Source of the DNA: Wolbachia endosymbiont of Folsomia candida
GTDB lineage: Bacteria; Pseudomonadota; Alphaproteobacteria; Rickettsiales; Anaplasmataceae
Reading direction: 5' to 3'
Assembly: GCF_001931755.2 (NCBI RefSeq)
Contig: NZ_CP015510.2
Coordinates: 1,116,001-1,180,000 of the forward strand
Length of the DNA stretch: 64,000 nt
The notes below the pieces were generated by a model. The model had not been told where the DNA came from. It saw nothing but the letters and a program-made list of their open reading frames with translations, and made no database searches. A program made the translations under genes and the position numbers. This document shows positions 61,101 to 64,000 of this stretch, piece by piece; within the stretch, counting starts at the first letter, position 1; each line of letters begins with the position of its first letter.

Positions 61101-64000
61101 CTTTTTTCTCATCGTAGTTGTTGATTGTAACATTAGCTTTCTCACCTGAAATCAGACTATAAACATCACTTTCTTCATTACCTTGAGCAAAAGTGACATT
61201 TTGAGTTAGCGGTATTACATCACTACCTTCAGAGCCAAAGATCATATTGTTTCCTGCTGTGTCCCTCACTACTCCATAGACTGTATAGTTGCCATTAACT
61301 TGAGAAATTTCTTGGTAGCGCTGAGCAACTTCAGCTCTAGTTGTTAAATTAGTTTCTGCTTTTAAGTTGAAGTGTGTAGAATTTGACTGAATGATAGGTT
61401 CAATAACACTGCCATACTTATCAATCAGTAGATAATTATGATTATTTTCTTTATCTAAATAATTTTGAACATCAAGTATAAATGTACCATCTTGAATCTC
61501 AATTGATAACGTATTGTTTGTAGATGAATAACTAATATTTGAAGCTCTTTGTAATAATGCAGTATCAGAAAATATTACAAATCCTTTGCCTTCACCCCTT
61601 ATTTCAGCATGACCAGCACTTGGTTTAATGTAAAAAGTATTGTCAGATTCATTACTTACTACCTTAGTATTTCCTGTAACTATTACCTTTCTGCAGTTAC
61701 TTACAACATCGCTATTTCCACTATTACCACCACGACTATCTATTACTATTTTATTATTCATGTTCTGACAATCAACATGTTCTGCTTCTGCCTTTCTACC
61801 AATAAAACGATTAATATTTTCAGCAGTCATTTGTGCTTCTTGAGTGGTGACGATATTATTTTCATAAGATAATCCTTTACTTTTTAACTGGCTCACATCA
61901 AGTACATTAGTTGCATTTGCTGTGCCACCGGAAACCCTACCAAAGAAATTATCATCGGTTAAAGTAAAGACATTGCTGGTATGATTGCTGCCATATATTT
62001 TTGCTCCACCTTGGGCAATATTGAATTGATTATTATACTTACTGCTACTTACTATCAGACCATTTCCATTTACCAAACTTAAATCAAACACCATAGTTGG
62101 GTTTTCTATAGTATCATTCTTACGGCCAACTATTATAGCATTGTGACAATGATAAATAGCTGTAGAAGAATTGCTGTACAATGCAGGGCTATCGCCATAC
62201 CCACTATCCCAATGAGGGACAAGAAAATCACTATGAGGAACAGTGTACACTGGTTTTCTACCAATGAAGCTGTTGTCATATTCGTAATCACGGTGAGTAA
62301 ACTGAGGAAGACAAAGCATTTCTACTTCAGAAGAAGGAGATACTGGAACAATACGTGATAAATTTCGACCATTTCTTTTATTGCTTGGGCTGGACATACC
62401 AATAGAGCTACTACTTGGTTCCACTACTACTGTTTTTGGTTTTGTCATAATTTCTTGCATCATTTCACCAAAATCATTGCGCTTTGGAACATAAACACCT
62501 TGCCGATTCAGTGATCCAGGAATAAATCTCTTTACACGAGTAGTATTCTCATCAACTAATCTAATTTCCCCAAGCCCCATACCATAAGCAGCTACCTGAG
62601 TATTGTTCTGCAGATATTCCCATGCTTGCTCAGCTAATTTATTTACTACATCTTTCCTTGCTGCAAGGTATTGTACATCCTCAGGTGGTAGTTGCAGAGC
62701 AAATGTATGCCAAAATAGCCGAAACTCTTGATTAGTGGTTAATTTGTACTTCTTATACTCAATGACCATACTTGTACCACTATAAAGTCCTTGACCAATA
62801 AGAATTCCAAGACCAACTACAGTGCCAGCACCTGGTTTTCCAAGAGCAGTAAATGCAACACCTGTGACCACTGATGTACCAGAAAAAGCAACTCCTGCTA
62901 TGCTATCTCTCCATTCTTTAGAGCCTTTTTTGCTATTTGCTAAATCAATTGATGAACTGACTAAATCATAAATATCAAATGGACTTGAGATCAGGCCAGC
63001 AAACCCTCTGGTTAAGAAAATACCATGTTTCATCTGTTTAATAACTTGTGGTGCTACTTTTACCACGCCATCTTCAATTAGCTGTGAAAACAGGGAAAAA
63101 CCAATTTCTCCAGCGCCAAGTAAAAAGCCCTGAGTATCTCCATAGCGTATAGAGTGAGCAATATCGTAATAGCCTTTAGCCATACTGATTCTGCCTGCTG
63201 CATTAGTGAGTCTATTTGGCCAGTGTTTAGTATTTGCAACTTCCATGTAATAAGGAAGAGCTTTAATTGACTGCTCTACTCTACCACTCAGAATTTTATT
63301 GAGCTCATAAGAATTTAGTCTTTGACCATTCTCAGAAAGCACTAAATCTTGTATAGTTTGAGCATTCTTAACTTCATTAATTGATCCTGAAAAAGGAAGA
63401 GAAGAAGTTGTTTGTACCGTTTCCTGAATGAATTCCTTTGAGTTACCTTTAAGTTTTTGCAGATATTCACGAGCTGTGATCTTTATTTTACCTGAACTTA
63501 AATTCTGCACCAAATCTTCGCTACTCATTCCAGAATTAATAAGTACAGGAGCACTACCTTCTGAATGTAATTTAGCTCCCATATTATATAAAGTTACTCG
63601 AGACACCTCTTTACCATCTACACTAACAGGGCCATGCTCTTGATCTTGTAGAGAAAGAAGATGACGTTCTGTTTGAATTGGTTTAGTTAAAACTTCCTTC
63701 TGCTGAAGTGTTAATGCATTATTCGCTTTAGTGACATCGAAATGTTCTACTAAGAATCCTTCTTCAGCCAGTTCATAGCCAGCATATTTTACCCCTTTTT
63801 CTACAACTTTCATCAGTTGATCAACACTTTTTAAATCAGATACCAAAGCAACGTTGCTATCAAAGTAGGTGTAAATATCTCCTGTGCGGTAAATAGCAAC
63901 TACGTGGTTACTAGTAACCAGGTGAATAGCAAAATCATCTGTTAATCCACTTACATAATGAGATAAATCATCAAGTGTTTTATAGCTTTTGATGTGACTT
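58132..64000 (-). CDS. Giant ankyrin/toxin-like protein, N-terminus beyond the window
   Basis: The frame is open from 63846 to the window end, where it reads HIKSYKTLDDLSHYV and so on, so the TTG at 63846 is not the true start and over 1950 residues are coded here. Order from N to C: a helical/hydrophobic region (GLISSPFDIYDLVSSSIDLA; PGAGTVVGLGILIGQGLYSG; about 62650-63100) resembling TcdA/TcdB pore-forming domains; beta-rich hemolysin-like repeats ((Y/N)GNDLMLM, NNDLVFFVAQSNATFVIKNW; 59900-62100); an ankyrin array of about eight repeats (58930-59640); RGRR at about 58890; and a C-terminal domain (LDVFIRKITGKKPISTEGKS) like that of latrotoxins. Such genes belong to the WO eukaryotic association module. 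A secreted or transferred host-active toxin is inferred. Confidence 0.85.
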   Translation of the reverse strand, partial: SHIKSYKTLDDLSHYVSGLTDDFAIHLVTSNHVVAIYRTGDIYTYFDSNVALVSDLKSVDQLMKVVEKGVKYAGYELAEEGFLVEHFDVTKANNALTLQQKEVLTKPIQTERHLLSLQDQEHGPVSVDGKEVSRVTLYNMGAKLHSEGSAPVLINSGMSSEDLVQNLSSGKIKITAREYLQKLKGNSKEFIQETVQTTSSLPFSGSINEVKNAQTIQDLVLSENGQRLNSYELNKILSGRVEQSIKALPYYMEVANTKHWPNRLTNAAGRISMAKGYYDIAHSIRYGDTQGFLLGAGEIGFSLFSQLIEDGVVKVAPQVIKQMKHGIFLTRGFAGLISSPFDIYDLVSSSIDLANSKKGSKEWRDSIAGVAFSGTSVVTGVAFTALGKPGAGTVVGLGILIGQGLYSGTSMVIEYKKYKLTTNQEFRLFWHTFALQLPPEDVQYLAARKDVVNKLAEQAWEYLQNNTQVAAYGMGLGEIRLVDENTTRVKRFIPGSLNRQGVYVPKRNDFGEMMQEIMTKPKTVVVEPSSSSIGMSSPSNKRNGRNLSRIVPVSPSSEVEMLCLPQFTHRDYEYDNSFIGRKPVYTVPHSDFLVPHWDSGYGDSPALYSNSSTAIYHCHNAIIVGRKNDTIENPTMVFDLSLVNGNGLIVSSSKYNNQFNIAQGGAKIYGSNHTSNVFTLTDDNFFGRVSGGTANATNVLDVSQLKSKGLSYENNIVTTQEAQMTAENINRFIGRKAEAEHVDCQNMNNKIVIDSRGGNSGNSDVVSNCRKVIVTGNTKVVSNESDNTFYIKPSAGHAEIRGEGKGFVIFSDTALLQRASNISYSSTNNTLSIEIQDGTFILDVQNYLDKENNHNYLLIDKYGSVIEPIIQSNSTHFNLKAETNLTTRAEVAQRYQEISQVNGNYTVYGVVRDTAGNNMIFGSEGSDVIPLTQNVTFAQGNEESDVYSLISGEKANVTINNYDEKKALDILYLPTDSIETNRVEDDLHIATGNVTANIKVENFFRNSSYRHLTIIDKDKNTFLPWPSKQSYVQLVPFFHATKGQYMFLLSAEKVQNNPEVIVDAKLDDIRFYRYGNDLMLMDDQPLIVKVENFYGNQYGNFTLNFRSKEKLSSKQLSELAKIAINYQDEIRSSYYDSFREYRMSTFNSTIYHNQKFVNGSLTTVEPDDKRVGILLLKDPSDIEVSADNNDLVFFVAQSNATFVIKNWNDTDHRVSMLRFGQEDKAIEVRKLDKFDLSQVSEIQAVINKAAVSNALDEQLEKLDNEVVNGIKYLLASNGIVNGINTYNCLGFDSEEDQQEFVAAYSTLYNKEKLKEVLQDSQVVEALRWLIVKGHTNLSLKDPDKERQVLLKDLDQCFGAKDNFTIENWNRKDHVSVLKFNQSIEVDLSEVSEVQHLISKYGITQLEELGDEEEFKYLLVGMDVRNGIEIYNCSAEKNTQKILNPYYYEWINWNLIKDLIEENKFDVNRKANDGNTILHEAASSGNLDIVKYLVDEKGVDINSRANDGRTPFHHAASAGSLDLVKYLVDEKGVDVNIKDNDGKTSLHYAAYSGNLDLVKYLVDENGVNVNTKDNYGNTLLHEAASSGNLDLVKYLIDKGADVNAETKGHWTPLHKAAEKGNEEIVLALLNKGVDVNAKTIGGWTALHWAVSSGNKKTILALLNKRANINARTDSGETALHMAEQQGKREIVDLLNHRNTTEHQRGRRAIKEIPITDASDNLELFVAQNTVMVEEEATSSATRTSSLINDLFGWVKGSIGGLFNSRTIESEKTSSSTAKDLPNISQVDVDGTILLLDVFIRKITGKKPISTEGKSISLFEAQGHALNITEKFEQILNKTAIKSGISVTNLKFNPVPVSSAIIGQIRNGKFSEISKSLYSSAEKACPEFKQTGKFLNCLDGHLKEVLAEKEVELLVGKQKPINVDGLPKAKPVLQEDKPNTFLNDASIAKGIGNILGL
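58930..59640 (-). repeat. Ankyrin-coding tandem array with high DNA similarity
   Basis: Seven to eight units of 99-102 bases inside the giant gene. Four consecutive units share long stretches of bases (ATATTTTACTAGATCTAAAT recurs). The similarity at DNA level implies recent expansion or conversion. Confidence 0.8.

Noticed and set aside
61609..61872. Plus-strand frames inside the giant gene (also 58472-58897)
   Set aside because: They lie wholly within the long minus-strand coding region and look like complement shadows.
58132..63846. Giant gene taken as complete with a start at 63846
   Set aside because: The codon is TTG and the frame continues upstream without stop to base 64000.

Overview
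The window reads as a Wolbachia (Rickettsiales, Alphaproteobacteria) chromosome carrying a large prophage WO region. The evidence is the AT-rich sequence, the WO-type mix of lambda-like head and P2-like contractile-tail genes, several ankyrin-repeat genes, patatin, radC, AbiE-type genes, Rpn/PD-(D/E)XK proteins and a giant toxin-like ankyrin gene of the kind found in the WO eukaryotic association module. The strain or supergroup cannot be fixed from sequence alone, and no phage integrase or att site was recognised.

Layout. (1) 1-1681: an IS110-family transposase with a long, structured 5' non-coding end (candidate bridge RNA) and a fossil IS110 3' end. The whole 1.67-kb block recurs inverted at 54037-55706, so about 52 kb, including the phage, lies between inverted copies. 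(2) 1648-14637, minus strand: baseplate/spike (I, J, W, PAAR, V), tail-completion and connector genes, major capsid, decoration protein, S49 protease/scaffold, portal, a PD-(D/E)XK nuclease, gpW, large terminase, an ankyrin gene and small terminase. (3) 14674-16659: ParB-methyltransferase, a candidate cos-like block and a RuvC-like resolvase. (4) 16754-20391: accessory genes, namely a Wolbachia helical-family gene bracketed by two small TIR elements, and an AbiEi/AbiEii toxin-antitoxin pair with upstream repeats. (5) 20392-29110: replication/recombination module with three RepA-like helicase paralogues (one with an intact TOPRIM, one with a degenerate TOPRIM, one without), a sigma-like regulator, a Sak4-like ATPase, two SSB-like DUF669-type proteins, an IS5 insertion and an orphan IS110-derived domain protein. 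(6) 29099-31394: an unrecognised two-gene minus-strand cassette. (7) 31536-43579, plus strand: RHH protein, tail fibre/receptor genes, sheath, tube, E/E' frameshift pair, tape measure, U, X and D. (8) 43631-49069: ankyrin genes, a small membrane protein, PLD and patatin phospholipases, a second methyltransferase and another ankyrin gene.

(9) 49093-58113: a mosaic of chromosomal and accessory genes. It holds ligA bracketed by two related XRE-like genes, a candidate small RNA with a good promoter, two Rpn-family nucleases plus the fossil tail of a third, a second helical-family gene, the inverted IS110 block, radC cut short next to it, and a small phage-type protein. (10) 58132-64000: a giant minus-strand gene still open at the window end. 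It has a pore-forming-toxin-like hydrophobic region, beta-rich hemolysin-type repeats, an ankyrin array, an RGRR site and a C-terminal domain resembling that of latrotoxins.

Read together, virion assembly genes run outwards in both directions from a central replication and accessory core. Host-interaction genes (ankyrins, phospholipases, giant toxin) sit at the right. All functions are assigned by reading motifs and gene order; no database search was run.
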